From: Opitutia bacterium | Lineage (GTDB): Bacteria > Verrucomicrobiota > Verrucomicrobiia > Opitutales > T3Sed10-336 | Assembly: GCA_003558065.1 (NCBI GenBank) | Contig: PWMU01000179.1 | Location: forward strand, 34,632 to 98,631 | DNA: 64,000 bases | Reading direction: 5' to 3' | In this document: positions 36,188 to 45,375 of the stretch, in pieces | How positions within the stretch are numbered: the first letter of the stretch is position 1 | Layout of the letters: each line of letters opens with the position of its first letter | Notes under the pieces: model-generated | Told to the model about the DNA's origin: nothing | Databases searched by the model: none | Seen by the model: the letters and a program-made list of their open reading frames with translations, nothing else | Made by a program: the position numbers and the translations under genes

Positions 36188-37885
36188 ATGACCGCACCGA
36201 CCTACATCATCGGGCACAAGAACCCGGATGCCGATTCGATTTGTTCCGCCCTCGCCTATGCCGACTTCAAACAACGGCGAGGAGAAAAGGAATGCCTGGC
36301 CGCGCGCTGCGGCAATTCGAATGCGCGAATCGACACGATCCTGGAACGATTCAGAACGCCGCTCCCGCCTTTTATCGGCGACGTCACGCCCCGCATCCGC
36401 GACATCATGGTCAGTGAGGTGATCAAGACCCGCCGCGGGGCGACCTGTGCCGAGGCGCTCGAATTGATCGACACCCACGACATCCGGATTCTCCCGGTGA
36501 TCGGCGAAAACGATCTTCTGGAGGGGACTGTATCCATTTTTCAGCTCGGCAAGTACTTCATTCCGACCATGCGGGAGCCCAGGGAAATGCGGCGTGTCCC
36601 ATCGACTTCCGTCCGCGCGATTATCGATTCATTGAAAGCGCAGGTCCTCCATGCCACCGAAGAGGACCGGCAGGAAGACCTGTTCGTCCGTGTGGGAGCC
36701 ATGGACATCCGCTCATTCGGCAATTTCTCAAAAACCGACGCCATTCCGCCCGATCAGAGCATCATCGTCGTCGGCGACCGCCGGGATATCCAGGAACACT
36801 CGATCCGCATGGGCGTGCGGCTTCTGGTGATCACGGGAAATCTCCAGGTGGAAGAGGAGATCGTGCGGATGGCCAGGGAGCACGGTACTTCCCTGATCGT
36901 CAGCCCCTACGATTCCGCCACCACCGCCTGGAGCACCCGCTGCGCCTCCACCCTCGATCGTCTGATTGACCAGAACCCGCCCCGTTTCGGACCGGAGGAA
37001 AGCCTTCGGGACAGTCGAAGACGTATCACCCGCCACAATGCGGCGGCCTTCATGGTGACCGATGACGACGGGAAACTTCTCGGAATCTTTACCAAGACCG
37101 ACATTCTGAAACCCGTCCGGACTCGACTCATTCTGGTCGACCACAACGAATTGAGCCAGGCGGTCAGCGGCGCCTCGGAGGTGAGCATTGTCGAAATCGT
37201 CGACCACCACCGGCTCGGCAATCTGCACACGCATCAACCCATTCTGTTCCTCAATGAGCCGGTCGGGTCCACCTGCACCATTATCGCCGACCTCTTCCGG
37301 CGCGACGGCATGACCCCCTCTCCGGAAATCGCGGGAATCATGATGGGGGGAATGATCTCCGACACCCTGAATCTGAACAGTCCCACCGCCACGGACAAGG
37401 ATCGCCGGCTGCTGCAATGGCTTTCAGGGATCGCCGGAATCGGCGCGGACGAGCTTGCGGACCTCATCTTCAGTTCCGGATCGGTCATCCTGAACCAGAC
37501 TCCGAGTGAAGTGATCCGAAGCGACTTTAAGATCTATGAAGAAGCCGAGCGCCGGTTTTCCGTTTCCCAGGTCGAGGAACTCGGTTTCGACAATTTCCGG
37601 GGAAAATCGGACGAACTGCTCGAAGCCCTCGCGGCACTCAAGAAAGAAGAAGCCCTCTACTTCGCGGCGCTGCTGGTGACCGATATCAACACCCAGAACT
37701 CGCTTCTGCTGATCCGCGGGGATTCGTTCTTCATACAACAGATCCCCTACCCCGCGGTCGAAAAGGGCGAAGTCTTCGAGCTTCAGGGAGTGGTCAGCCG
37801 GAAAAAGCAGTTGATCCCGTTCATCGTCGGCCTGCTGCAGAATCTTCCGCCCGAAGAGGCCAGGCAAAAAACCGCCCCGGATTGA
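36188..37885 (+). CDS. Family II inorganic pyrophosphatase with CBS and DRTGG domains
   Basis: 565 residues from ATG 36188; an earlier ATG at 36161 lies almost on the terminator. The N-terminal DHH domain is split: IIGHKNPDADSICSALAYA at the start and VEIVDHHRLGN at about 340, each with metal-binding His/Asp. Between them lie two CBS domains (IMVSEVIKTRRGATCAEALELI; RHNAAAFMVTDDDGKLLGIFTKTDIL) and a DRTGG-like domain. This is the regulated, Mn/Co-dependent CBS-PPase type, in which adenine nucleotides bind the CBS pair and modulate pyrophosphate hydrolysis. The C-terminal DHHA2 domain is present (KKQLIPFIVGLLQ). Confidence 0.9.
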   Translation: MTAPTYIIGHKNPDADSICSALAYADFKQRRGEKECLAARCGNSNARIDTILERFRTPLPPFIGDVTPRIRDIMVSEVIKTRRGATCAEALELIDTHDIRILPVIGENDLLEGTVSIFQLGKYFIPTMREPREMRRVPSTSVRAIIDSLKAQVLHATEEDRQEDLFVRVGAMDIRSFGNFSKTDAIPPDQSIIVVGDRRDIQEHSIRMGVRLLVITGNLQVEEEIVRMAREHGTSLIVSPYDSATTAWSTRCASTLDRLIDQNPPRFGPEESLRDSRRRITRHNAAAFMVTDDDGKLLGIFTKTDILKPVRTRLILVDHNELSQAVSGASEVSIVEIVDHHRLGNLHTHQPILFLNEPVGSTCTIIADLFRRDGMTPSPEIAGIMMGGMISDTLNLNSPTATDKDRRLLQWLSGIAGIGADELADLIFSSGSVILNQTPSEVIRSDFKIYEEAERRFSVSQVEELGFDNFRGKSDELLEALAALKKEEALYFAALLVTDINTQNSLLLIRGDSFFIQQIPYPAVEKGEVFELQGVVSRKKQLIPFIVGLLQNLPPEEARQKTAPD

Positions 37886-37899
37886 CCTGACCGGCCCTG

Positions 37900-37933
37900 A
37901 ATGTTAACCCCATCAAACTTTCTGCTTAACATT
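37900..37933 (+). promoter_or_regulatory. BirA-type biotin operator and overlapping promoter
   Basis: AATGTTAA (37900-37907) and TTAACATT (37926-37933) are a perfect inverted pair 18 bases apart, 40 bases before bioA. The E. coli BirA operator has half-sites TTGTAAACC/GGTTTACAA with the same inner spacing. A promoter TTAACC (37904) - 17 - TAACAT (37927) overlaps both arms, so a bound repressor would block it. This is the expected biotin-responsive control of the operon. Confidence 0.75.
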
Positions 37934-37972
37934 TGAGCCGGCGGCCGGTAAAAAAGGCTGTTTTGATTTCCT

Positions 37973-39364
37973 ATGGCGGCAACACGACCCGGCACACCCT
38001 CCGAGAACGACCTGACACGCTGGGATTGCGAGCACTCCTGGCATCCGTTCTCTCAGATGCGGGAATACCTGCAGTTCCCGCCGATTCACATCGCCTCCGG
38101 CGAGGGGTCCTGGCTGACCGACACCGGCGGCAACCGCTACCTGGACGCCACCGCCTCGATCTGGACCAACGTCCACGGGCACAACGACCCGGATCTCAAC
38201 GCCGCCATCACCGACCAGTTGGGGAAAGTCGCCCATTCCACCCTTCTCGGGCTCAGTCACCCGGTCGGAACCGAACTCTCGCACAAACTGGCCGGGATCA
38301 GCCCGGGCGATCTCAACCGGGCCTTTTTCAGCGACACGGGAGCCAATGCGGTGGAGATCGCCCTCAAGATGTCGCTCCAGTACTGGCAGCTCCGGGGATA
38401 CCGCGACAAAGACCGGGTCATTGGTCTGCGGGACGCCTACCACGGCGACACCGTCGCCACGATGGCCGCGGGTGATTCCCGGCTCTTTCACCGCCGGTTC
38501 AGGCCGTGGTTTTTCAACACCATCAAACTCCCCCGCCCGGAATGCGAGGAATGGGACGGGAAAATCCGCCGTGCCGACGATGGGTGGAGCCTTCATGTTC
38601 TGCGCAAGCTTCTGGAGAAACAGGCCGGCAAAGTCACCGCGGTCATTCTGGAACCCTCGGTCATGGGGGCCGCCGGAATGCTTCTGCACCCTCCGGGTTT
38701 CCTGAAAGGTGTGGCGGAACTGTGCCGGGAGCATTCGGTCCACCTGATCCTTGACGAAGTTTTCGTTGCTTTCGGCCGTACCGGACCGATGCTCGTATGC
38801 GCCGATGAAGGCGTGACCCCGGATTTTCTCTGCCTGGCCAAGGGTCTCAGCGCCGGTTACCTGCCGCTGGCCGCGACGCTCGTCCGCGAACCGGTCTACG
38901 AGACCTTCCTGGGACCGTTTGAAAGCTTTCGGGCCTTCTTCCACGGGCACACCTTCACCGGGAACCCTTTGGGTGCGGCTGTTTCGCTGGCCAATATCCG
39001 AAAACTCGAACCCATGATCGCCACGGGAGAAATCCGCCGCAAAAGCGATCTCTTCGGCCGGCGTATCGCCGAACACTTTGAGGCCCACCCGCACGTCGCT
39101 GCCATTCGCCAGCGGGGAATGTGCGCCGCCATCGACCTGGTGGAGGACCGGGAGAACGGCACCCCGTTTCCCGTCCCGGAACGATTCGGAATCCAGGTCG
39201 CCCTCGGTGCCCGGAAACACGGACTCCTCCTCCGTCCGATTCACGACACGCTCCTGCTCGTTCCCCCGCTCTCGATTTCCGAGACGGAGATCGATCTTCT
39301 CGTTGGCAGGACGGCCGAAGCCCTCAACGAAGCCCTGGCCGCACGTCATGTATCCGTACAATAA
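37973..39364 (+). CDS. bioA: Adenosylmethionine-8-amino-7-oxononanoate aminotransferase
   Basis: 463 residues. PLP class III aminotransferase that forms 7,8-diaminopelargonate using SAM as amino donor. Conserved blocks: HPFSQM near the N-terminus (BioA specific), the fold-type I SDTGANAVEIALKM, DAYHGDTVATMAAG, the aspartate in LILDEVFVAFGRTG, and the Schiff-base lysine in LCLAKGLSAGYLPLA. The TFTGNPLGAA region completes the active site. First gene of the biotin operon, just downstream of the BirA-type operator. Confidence 0.95.
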   Translation: MAATRPGTPSENDLTRWDCEHSWHPFSQMREYLQFPPIHIASGEGSWLTDTGGNRYLDATASIWTNVHGHNDPDLNAAITDQLGKVAHSTLLGLSHPVGTELSHKLAGISPGDLNRAFFSDTGANAVEIALKMSLQYWQLRGYRDKDRVIGLRDAYHGDTVATMAAGDSRLFHRRFRPWFFNTIKLPRPECEEWDGKIRRADDGWSLHVLRKLLEKQAGKVTAVILEPSVMGAAGMLLHPPGFLKGVAELCREHSVHLILDEVFVAFGRTGPMLVCADEGVTPDFLCLAKGLSAGYLPLAATLVREPVYETFLGPFESFRAFFHGHTFTGNPLGAAVSLANIRKLEPMIATGEIRRKSDLFGRRIAEHFEAHPHVAAIRQRGMCAAIDLVEDRENGTPFPVPERFGIQVALGARKHGLLLRPIHDTLLLVPPLSISETEIDLLVGRTAEALNEALAARHVSVQ

Positions 39365-39442
39365 CGACGATGAATCCGCGCAACCACCGAAAGCTATCCG
39401 TTTTTTCGGTCGTTTCTCGCGTCCTGGAAAGGAATTCCCCTA

Positions 39443-40525
39443 ATGAACCGTTCCAGGGCGCGGCGTAAAACCGCTCCTGCCGACCTGTCAGTTTATTCGA
39501 CAACCAACCACACAGAACCCATGCCAATGCACCATACGCTTGAAGAGATTCGCGAAATCTACCAACTCCCGTTCACGACCCTCATCCACCGCGCCCAGGA
39601 GGTCCACCGGAAACACCAGGATCCCGCCGGCATCCAGCTCTGCACCCTGCAATCCATCAAAACCGGGAAGTGCCCGGAGAACTGCAAGTACTGTCCCCAG
39701 TCCGCGCACTACGACACGCCGGTGGACGCCGAGCCGCTGATGGACGTTGAGGACATCGTCGGCAAAGCCGCGGAGGCCAAGGCCGGCGGCGCCTCGCGTT
39801 TCTGCATGGGGGCGGCCTGGCGCGACGTTCGGGACGGCGAGCAGTTTGATTCGGTTCTGACCACCGTCCGGGAAGTGTCGGACATGGGACTGGAAGTCTG
39901 TTGCACGATGGGCATGCTCCGCGAGGATCAGGCCCTGCGCCTGAAGGAGGCGGGGTGCACGGTCTATAATCACAATCTGGATACGTCCCGCGAATTTTAT
40001 CATGAAATCATCACCACCCGCACCTACGAGGATCGCCTGCAAACGCTGAAGAACGTTCGAAACGCGGGCCTTGAAGTGTGCGCCGGCGGGATTCTCGGGA
40101 TGGGTGAAACCACCGAAGACCGGCTCAAGCTCCTCAAGGAACTGGCCGACCTTGACCCGCATCCTGAATCCGTCCCCATCAACGCGCTGGTTCCGGTCCC
40201 GGGCACCCCGCTCGAAAACCAGGAACCGGTCTCGTCCTTCGACTTCGTTCGCATTGTCGCGACCGCGCGGATTCTGATGCCGCGCAGCATCGTGCGGCTC
40301 TCGGCCGGACGCACGGAGATGAACGCGGAAACCCAGGCACTGTGTTTTCTCGCGGGGGCCAACAGCCTTTTCCTGGGAGAGAAACTCCTCACCACCCCGA
40401 ACCCGGAGACATCGGACGATTTTCGGCTCCTCAATGATCTCGGATTGCACCCGCTCGATCCTGAGCAAGCGCGCGCGTTTCACCGCAACGCCGGACCGGC
40501 GATCGCGGGGTTCGACCCCGGATGA
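39443..40525 (+). CDS. bioB: Biotin synthase
   Basis: Radical SAM enzyme inserting sulphur into dethiobiotin. The SAM iron-sulphur triad is KCPENCKYCPQS; the second [2Fe-2S] cluster ligands lie in CCTMGM and EVCAGG, with the arginine in RLSAGRTEM. Start: ATG 39443 has AAGGA nine bases upstream and gives 360 residues; family similarity begins only near ATG 39521 (334 residues), which lacks a ribosome site. Second gene of the biotin operon. Confidence 0.96.
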   Translation: MNRSRARRKTAPADLSVYSTTNHTEPMPMHHTLEEIREIYQLPFTTLIHRAQEVHRKHQDPAGIQLCTLQSIKTGKCPENCKYCPQSAHYDTPVDAEPLMDVEDIVGKAAEAKAGGASRFCMGAAWRDVRDGEQFDSVLTTVREVSDMGLEVCCTMGMLREDQALRLKEAGCTVYNHNLDTSREFYHEIITTRTYEDRLQTLKNVRNAGLEVCAGGILGMGETTEDRLKLLKELADLDPHPESVPINALVPVPGTPLENQEPVSSFDFVRIVATARILMPRSIVRLSAGRTEMNAETQALCFLAGANSLFLGEKLLTTPNPETSDDFRLLNDLGLHPLDPEQARAFHRNAGPAIAGFDPG

Positions 40526-40558
40526 CAGGCAACCGGTAACGATACCTCATCTCCGAGC

Positions 40559-41296
40559 ATGCGCACCTTGTTGATCAGTGGCAGCGACACCGGCATCGGC
40601 AAAACGCGGGTCACCGGAGTCCTGGCGGCCCTGCTTCCGGCGACGGGTGAGGCCGTGCAGCTTGTCAAACCTGTGGAAACCGGTGTCCGCGGAGACGGTC
40701 CCGGCGATGCGGAGAACGCCCTGGGTTTGGCAAGAAAGCAGGCGGAGGGTGCTCCCGGCGGCGCGGCAGGCCGGGAGCGCGTGGGGGGCGGCATCTCCGC
40801 GCACACGTTATCGCGTTTTCCCGACCCGCTCGCGCCGATGGCCGCGGCCGGGCGAGCGGGCACCCCCCTCGACTGCGATCGCTTGCTGGAAAACCTGAAT
40901 ACCTTGTCGGCGTGCGATTGGCGGCTGATCGAGGGCGCTGGCGGAATCGCCGTCCCGCTCGGAGAAGGCGGATTCGACTGGACCGATTTCGCGGCGGCAC
41001 TCGGAAAGGTACACGTCGTCCTCGTCGTCCCCGACCGCCTGGGAGCGATCAACCAGGCCCGTCTGACCGCGCACTACGTGCGCGGCAGGGCTTTGGCCTT
41101 TTCGATCTGGCTGAACGAAGTCGAGCCCCAGTCCGAAGAGATCCGAAACGCCAACCGAACCGGTCTTCAGAGCAGCGGTATCACTTCCTGTTTCTCGCTT
41201 CGCCGGGACGCGTTGATCCCGGAAGATCCGCAAACGGTCCGCGCGTTTTACCGGAGAGTGAATGCCCGGGAGCCCATTTCCTCCGAGCCGCGATGA
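40559..41296 (+). CDS. bioD: Dethiobiotin synthetase
   Basis: 245 residues. ATP-dependent carboxylase that closes the ureido ring of dethiobiotin. P-loop SGSDTGIGKT at 7-16, the substrate-binding KPVETG, and EGAGGIAVPL with the catalytic Glu. Full length with no damage. Its TGA overlaps the bioF ATG by 4 bases. Confidence 0.93.
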   Translation: MRTLLISGSDTGIGKTRVTGVLAALLPATGEAVQLVKPVETGVRGDGPGDAENALGLARKQAEGAPGGAAGRERVGGGISAHTLSRFPDPLAPMAAAGRAGTPLDCDRLLENLNTLSACDWRLIEGAGGIAVPLGEGGFDWTDFAAALGKVHVVLVVPDRLGAINQARLTAHYVRGRALAFSIWLNEVEPQSEEIRNANRTGLQSSGITSCFSLRRDALIPEDPQTVRAFYRRVNAREPISSEPR

Positions 41297-42471
41297 ACTC
41301 GCCGCTCCACCAGCGAATCGACGGCGCCCTTGAGGAGCGGAAGCGTTCCGGCAGGCTGCGCCGGCTGATCGTCCGGCCATCCTCCCCGGGTACGCTCAAT
41401 CTCGCCGACAACGACACCCTGGATCTGGCCCGTGATTCGGCTGTTGTCGCCGCCGCCCGCGAGGCGACACTCAGGTACGGATGCTCCTCGTCAGCGTCGC
41501 CCCTGATTACCGGTTACACCGAAGCCCACCGCGAATTGGAACGCAGGCTCTGCCAGTGGCACGGGGCCCCGAACGGTCTGATCTGGAACAGCGGATTCAC
41601 CGCCAACCAGGCCGTCCTCGGTCACCTGCCCGCCAGGGAAGACCTTGTCCTGGCCGATCGCCTGATCCACAACAGCATGATTTCCGGAATCTTGCGCAGC
41701 GGGGCACGGCTGCGTCGTTACCGGCACAACGACACGGACCACCTGGAAAGCCTGCTGAAGGAAAGCCGCGTGTCCGGCCGCGCTGTGTTCGTGGTCACCG
41801 AATCCGTTTTCAGCATGGACGGGGACTACCCGGACCTGTCGGCGATGGCGGCACTCAAGGAACGATTTGGCTTCATTTGGATTGTCGACGAGGCTCACGC
41901 CATCGGATGGTTTGGTTCGAGCGGCGCAGGAATGCTGGAGGAAACGGGGGTCGCACCCGCGGTCGATGTGATCGTGGGCACCCTCGGAAAAGCGCTCGGA
42001 TCCCAGGGCGCGTACACGCTGTTCCGCTCTGAACGCCTGCGTGATTACCTGATCAATCTCGCGAACGAGTTCATTTACTCGACCTACCTCGCTCCCTCCT
42101 GCGCGGCCGCGGCCACGGCTGCCATCGAACGCTGCCGGGCACTCGCGGCGGAAAACGGACGCTGGCGGGCGGCCTCGTCCGCTTTCCGCCGAAACCTTCG
42201 CGAGGACGGCCGGAAGGTTCCGGACGGCGACTCGCCCATTGTCCCGGTTACCCTGGGAGAGGAGCGGCGCACCCTGGATCTGGCGTCGACGCTCGCCGGG
42301 GAGGGTATTCTGGTCGGCGCGGTGCGTCCGCCCACCGTTCCGGCGGCCACCAGCCGTCTGCGGTTGTCCCTGAAACGCCGCCTTTCGGAAACCGACTACG
42401 AGCGGGTCCGATCCGTCTTATCGCGAACTTCCCGCATCGAGAATGACCCCGATCAGGAGACCGAGAAATGA
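41293..42471 (+). CDS. bioF: 8-amino-7-oxononanoate synthase
   Basis: 392 residues from ATG 41293. PLP enzyme that condenses pimeloyl-ACP with alanine. Conserved: SSASPLITGYTEAHRELE, the histidine in DRLIHNSMISG, VTESVFSMDGDYPDLSAM, VDEAHAIGWFGSSGAG, and the lysine in VGTLGKALGSQGAY. It overlaps bioD upstream and the esterase gene downstream by 4 bases each, so translation of the three is coupled. Confidence 0.94.
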   Translation: MNSPLHQRIDGALEERKRSGRLRRLIVRPSSPGTLNLADNDTLDLARDSAVVAAAREATLRYGCSSSASPLITGYTEAHRELERRLCQWHGAPNGLIWNSGFTANQAVLGHLPAREDLVLADRLIHNSMISGILRSGARLRRYRHNDTDHLESLLKESRVSGRAVFVVTESVFSMDGDYPDLSAMAALKERFGFIWIVDEAHAIGWFGSSGAGMLEETGVAPAVDVIVGTLGKALGSQGAYTLFRSERLRDYLINLANEFIYSTYLAPSCAAAATAAIERCRALAAENGRWRAASSAFRRNLREDGRKVPDGDSPIVPVTLGEERRTLDLASTLAGEGILVGAVRPPTVPAATSRLRLSLKRRLSETDYERVRSVLSRTSRIENDPDQETEK

Positions 42472-43079
42472 AGTGCCTCTGGATCAATGGCTGGGGAATC
42501 CCGGCGGGCTGGCTGGAAACGCTTGTGGCGCGGCATTTTCCGGGAGCCTCGCACACCGTGGTCCCGCCCGACCCGGCCCCCGGCACCCTGAATCACCGCG
42601 AAGCCTTCGACCGGCTCGGTGGTTTTTCCCTGGGAGCTTTCCTGCTGCTGCGGGCGGAAAAGCGGGCTCCCAGCGGCCTTCCCCTCGGACTGCTGGCCCC
42701 CTTTTTCGGTTTTGCGGCCGAACACGGGCTCGGGGGACGGGTTCGATCCGGGCAACTCCGCTTTCTCAAACGCTGGCTGCGAAGGGATCCCCTTCCCGCC
42801 CTGGATGACTTCTACCGGCGGGCGGGATTGGACGAGCTTTCCGCCTCGAACCGGCTTCCCTGTGAACCGGATCTGCTCCTGGGTGGCATTGACCTGCTGA
42901 TCAAAGGCATTCTTCCTCCGGTGTGGCCGGTCAATGCCGTGGGCTTCGCGGGCGCCAACGATCCCCTGCTCGACAGCGGACGATTGAGCGAGCTGTGTCC
43001 CCGGCTCGGTGTCATCCCGCACGCGGGCCACCACCCGGCGCCGCTCTTGCAGGCGCTGGCGAACGAATGGAACTTGTGA
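42468..43079 (+). CDS. Pimeloyl-ACP methyl ester esterase-like hydrolase
   Basis: 203-residue alpha/beta hydrolase. Starts with LWINGWG, like BioH/BioG. The nucleophile elbow GGFSLGAF supplies Ser54, the acid is likely in GANDPLLD and the histidine in PHAGHHPAP. In the pathway this step removes the methyl of pimeloyl-ACP methyl ester after BioC has started chain making. Size (203) is closer to BioG than BioH, but BioG identity cannot be proved here, so no symbol is given. Between bioF and bioC, overlapping bioF by 4 bases. Confidence 0.75.
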   Translation: MKCLWINGWGIPAGWLETLVARHFPGASHTVVPPDPAPGTLNHREAFDRLGGFSLGAFLLLRAEKRAPSGLPLGLLAPFFGFAAEHGLGGRVRSGQLRFLKRWLRRDPLPALDDFYRRAGLDELSASNRLPCEPDLLLGGIDLLIKGILPPVWPVNAVGFAGANDPLLDSGRLSELCPRLGVIPHAGHHPAPLLQALANEWNL

Positions 43080-43080
43080 C

Positions 43081-43836
43081 ATGCTGAAGCCTATGAAGAA
43101 GAAGCCGTCGCCGGGACCCGCACCGGCCCCGCGATTTGACAGCGCCGCGGGCACCTACGATTCTTACGGAGGGGTACAGCGCGAAATGGCTGATTGGCTC
43201 GCCGAGTGGCTGCCCGATGAGAAATCGGGCGGTGCCCTGGAACTGGGTGCCGGAACCGGTTTTTTCACCCGTCACCTGTTGCCGTGGCCCGGAACCCTCG
43301 TGGCTACTGATCTTTCACCCGGAATGGTCGCAACCGGACGACAGCATTATCCACAAATCCCCTGGCGCGTCCGTGATGCCGGAGCAACGGGGGAGGAAAA
43401 GTTTGACTGGATATTCTCATGCAGCTTTCTGCAGTGGAGCCCGGACCCGGATCCCCTCCTCGAAGCCTGGCGCCAACAATTGCGTCCCGGGGGCCGGGTG
43501 CTCAGCGGTTTCTTTGTCGACGGCGCCCTTCCCGCCCTCCACGACCTGCTTGGGAAACACGCCCCCCTGCTCCCGCGGGGAGAGAAAGACTGGATTGCCC
43601 ACTTCGAGAACGCCGGCTTCAGGATTCGTGCAATCGAGACCCGTGAGCATTCGCGTAGTTATCCGTCGGCCCTGGACCTATTCCGGTGCCTTCACCGGAT
43701 CGGGGCTACCGGCACCCCGCGCATGAGCGTGGTCGAATTGAAACAGCTGCTCCGCACCTACGGACAAACCTGCCGCAGGCCCGACGGAAACGTGGAGGGA
43801 ACCTGGAAATACACGCGCGTGCTGGCGGAACGGTAG
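43081..43836 (+). CDS. bioC: Malonyl-ACP O-methyltransferase
   Basis: 251 residues from ATG 43081, one base after the esterase stop. BioC methylates malonyl-ACP, disguising it for fatty acid synthesis of the pimeloyl chain. Family marks: RFDSAAGTYDSYGGVQREMADWL near the N-terminus, SAM motif ALELGAGTGFFTRHL, and FLQWSPDPDPLL (BioC LQW motif). The end (VEGTWKYTRVLAER) is typical. Last gene of the biotin operon. Confidence 0.92.
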   Translation: MLKPMKKKPSPGPAPAPRFDSAAGTYDSYGGVQREMADWLAEWLPDEKSGGALELGAGTGFFTRHLLPWPGTLVATDLSPGMVATGRQHYPQIPWRVRDAGATGEEKFDWIFSCSFLQWSPDPDPLLEAWRQQLRPGGRVLSGFFVDGALPALHDLLGKHAPLLPRGEKDWIAHFENAGFRIRAIETREHSRSYPSALDLFRCLHRIGATGTPRMSVVELKQLLRTYGQTCRRPDGNVEGTWKYTRVLAER

Positions 43837-43992
43837 CTAACACAAGTTCCGGCCACACGCTTCGAACAAGAGCCGCCGATCATCCAAGGGACGGGGTTTC
43901 GAAAGGACCCTCCCCAATCCCGATCTTTTCGACCCGGTGCTCTTTGAGCTCTCCGTTGCTAACCCAGACCCGGAATTCCGACCTCATCGTCT

Positions 43993-44847
43993 TCAGGTGG
44001 CCTCGATCACAACCGCAGTGGTATTGTCTTTTCCCGACGCCATCACGCTCTCGCGCACGAGGCTCTCCGCGGGAGGAAGGTGCTGCACCCGCTCGGGTCG
44101 CTCGCGGATAAGATGGTCGATGCCGTTGGCTGAAAGGCCGTCGGTCAATCCGTCCGAGCAAAGCAGGAATCGGTCTCCCGGCTCGTAGCCGACCGCGCCC
44201 TGCTGCGGATCAATGCGGTTGGAGCCGGCGACCAGGGCCTGACTGAGCTGGTTCCGGGCGGGATGAAAACGCGCCTGGACCTCGCTGATCCGGCCGGTTC
44301 GCAAGAGCCAGCCAACATGCGTGTGATCCTCGGTCAATTGCCGGATGCCGCCGCTCTTCGGCAAATAGTAGATCCGGCTGTCGCCTACGTGACAGAAATG
44401 CATCCAACCGGCCTGAAACCAACAGAGGCTGAGGGTGGCTCCCATCCCGCTGCACTCCTCGTAAGCCCGCCCCATTTTCACAATCGACCGGTGGATTTCG
44501 ACGAAGAGATGATCGAGCAGATCTCCGGACCCCCGACGCAGCCCCATGGTGTCCAGCCGAAAGATCGCCGGCAGGAGCTCAGCGATCTTCTCCACGGCGA
44601 TGTGGCTCGCAAACTCACCCGCCTTGTGGCCGCCCATGCCATCGCTGACAGCGAAAACAAAATCCCCCCGATCCAATCCGGCCTCCCCCTCCTTCCCCAG
44701 ACGAACAATCTCCCGACCGTCCAGGGTCAATGCCAGGAACGCGTCCTCGTTATTCTTTCGAAACCTTCCCACGTCCGTCATGCCCGACCAGGCCAGTCCT
44801 GCGGGTTGAGGTGCGTCCCTGGTGTTTGATGAGAGGGATTCGTCCAT
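43993..44847 (-). CDS. PP2C-family protein phosphatase
   Basis: 284 residues from ATG 44847, which has GAGG 6 bases upstream. PPM/PP2C metal motifs intact: TDVGRFRKNNEDAF, FAVSDGMGGHKAGEFAS, HVGDSRIYYLP, LCSDGLTDGL and the final GKDNTTAVVIEAT. Mn/Mg-dependent Ser/Thr phosphatase in the cytosol. It follows the kinase-like gene by 8 bases, so they form an operon and probably a phosphorylation switch. Confidence 0.93.
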   Translation of the reverse strand: MDESLSSNTRDAPQPAGLAWSGMTDVGRFRKNNEDAFLALTLDGREIVRLGKEGEAGLDRGDFVFAVSDGMGGHKAGEFASHIAVEKIAELLPAIFRLDTMGLRRGSGDLLDHLFVEIHRSIVKMGRAYEECSGMGATLSLCWFQAGWMHFCHVGDSRIYYLPKSGGIRQLTEDHTHVGWLLRTGRISEVQARFHPARNQLSQALVAGSNRIDPQQGAVGYEPGDRFLLCSDGLTDGLSANGIDHLIRERPERVQHLPPAESLVRESVMASGKDNTTAVVIEAT

Positions 44848-44855
44848 GGCGGGCC

Positions 44856-45296
44856 TCAATCGGATTTCCGTTTCCCGGCGTCGGCGGACGCTTCCGCCTC
44901 CTTAAGCAGCAACCCCTCGCCCGTTTCCATGATCAGGGCGAACTCGAAATCGATAATGCAGAACCGGCCGGACCGAGGGTTGTAGGTGATGTTGCGCGAC
45001 GCACGGTCATCATGCCGCACTCCGTAACGTTCCAGTTCGTCGAAAAGCTGCTTCATTTTTTTCTCTCCGATCCGCGTGACTATGCGACCGGAATTGGAGG
45101 TGACCAGATAAAGACTGTCCGCATGCTCCTCGAGCACGCGGGGAACGAAATCACATCCCTTCGCCTCAAGGTAGCGCAGCACGCGCACCTCGTTCTCGTA
45201 ACGTTCCCGCGCCAGGGGCCCGCGATAACGCTTGTGGACGAGACCATCGAAGCCGATGCGCACGCTGGAGACCGCCGAGTCTTTCATCTCCCTCAT
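44856..45296 (-). CDS. Minimal protein-kinase-like protein
   Basis: 146 residues from ATG 45296 (GAGGA about 8 bases upstream; a TTG at 45332 is the far limit). Kinase landmarks are recognisable though very short: Lys22 in LVHKRYRG, Glu36 in ERYENEV (helix C pair), catalytic-loop H95-D-D97 with Asn102 at the canonical spacing (HDDRASRN), and a DFG-like D116-F-E. No clear glycine loop and almost no C-lobe follow. It may be a RIO/WaaP-like small kinase or an inactive adaptor. Paired with PP2C downstream. Confidence 0.6.
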   Translation of the reverse strand: MREMKDSAVSSVRIGFDGLVHKRYRGPLARERYENEVRVLRYLEAKGCDFVPRVLEEHADSLYLVTSNSGRIVTRIGEKKMKQLFDELERYGVRHDDRASRNITYNPRSGRFCIIDFEFALIMETGEGLLLKEAEASADAGKRKSD

Positions 45297-45375
45297 GGCA
45301 GTTATCCTCTGTGCAGTCAGCTCCGGATGCAATCCCGATGGTCAAAATAAGCCATCACCTTCCGTTTCCCGGATC

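Noticed and set aside
39384..39412. Attenuator between bioA and bioB
   Set aside because: ACCGAAA/TTTCGGT can pair, but the loop is wide and no T run follows; not enough for a call.
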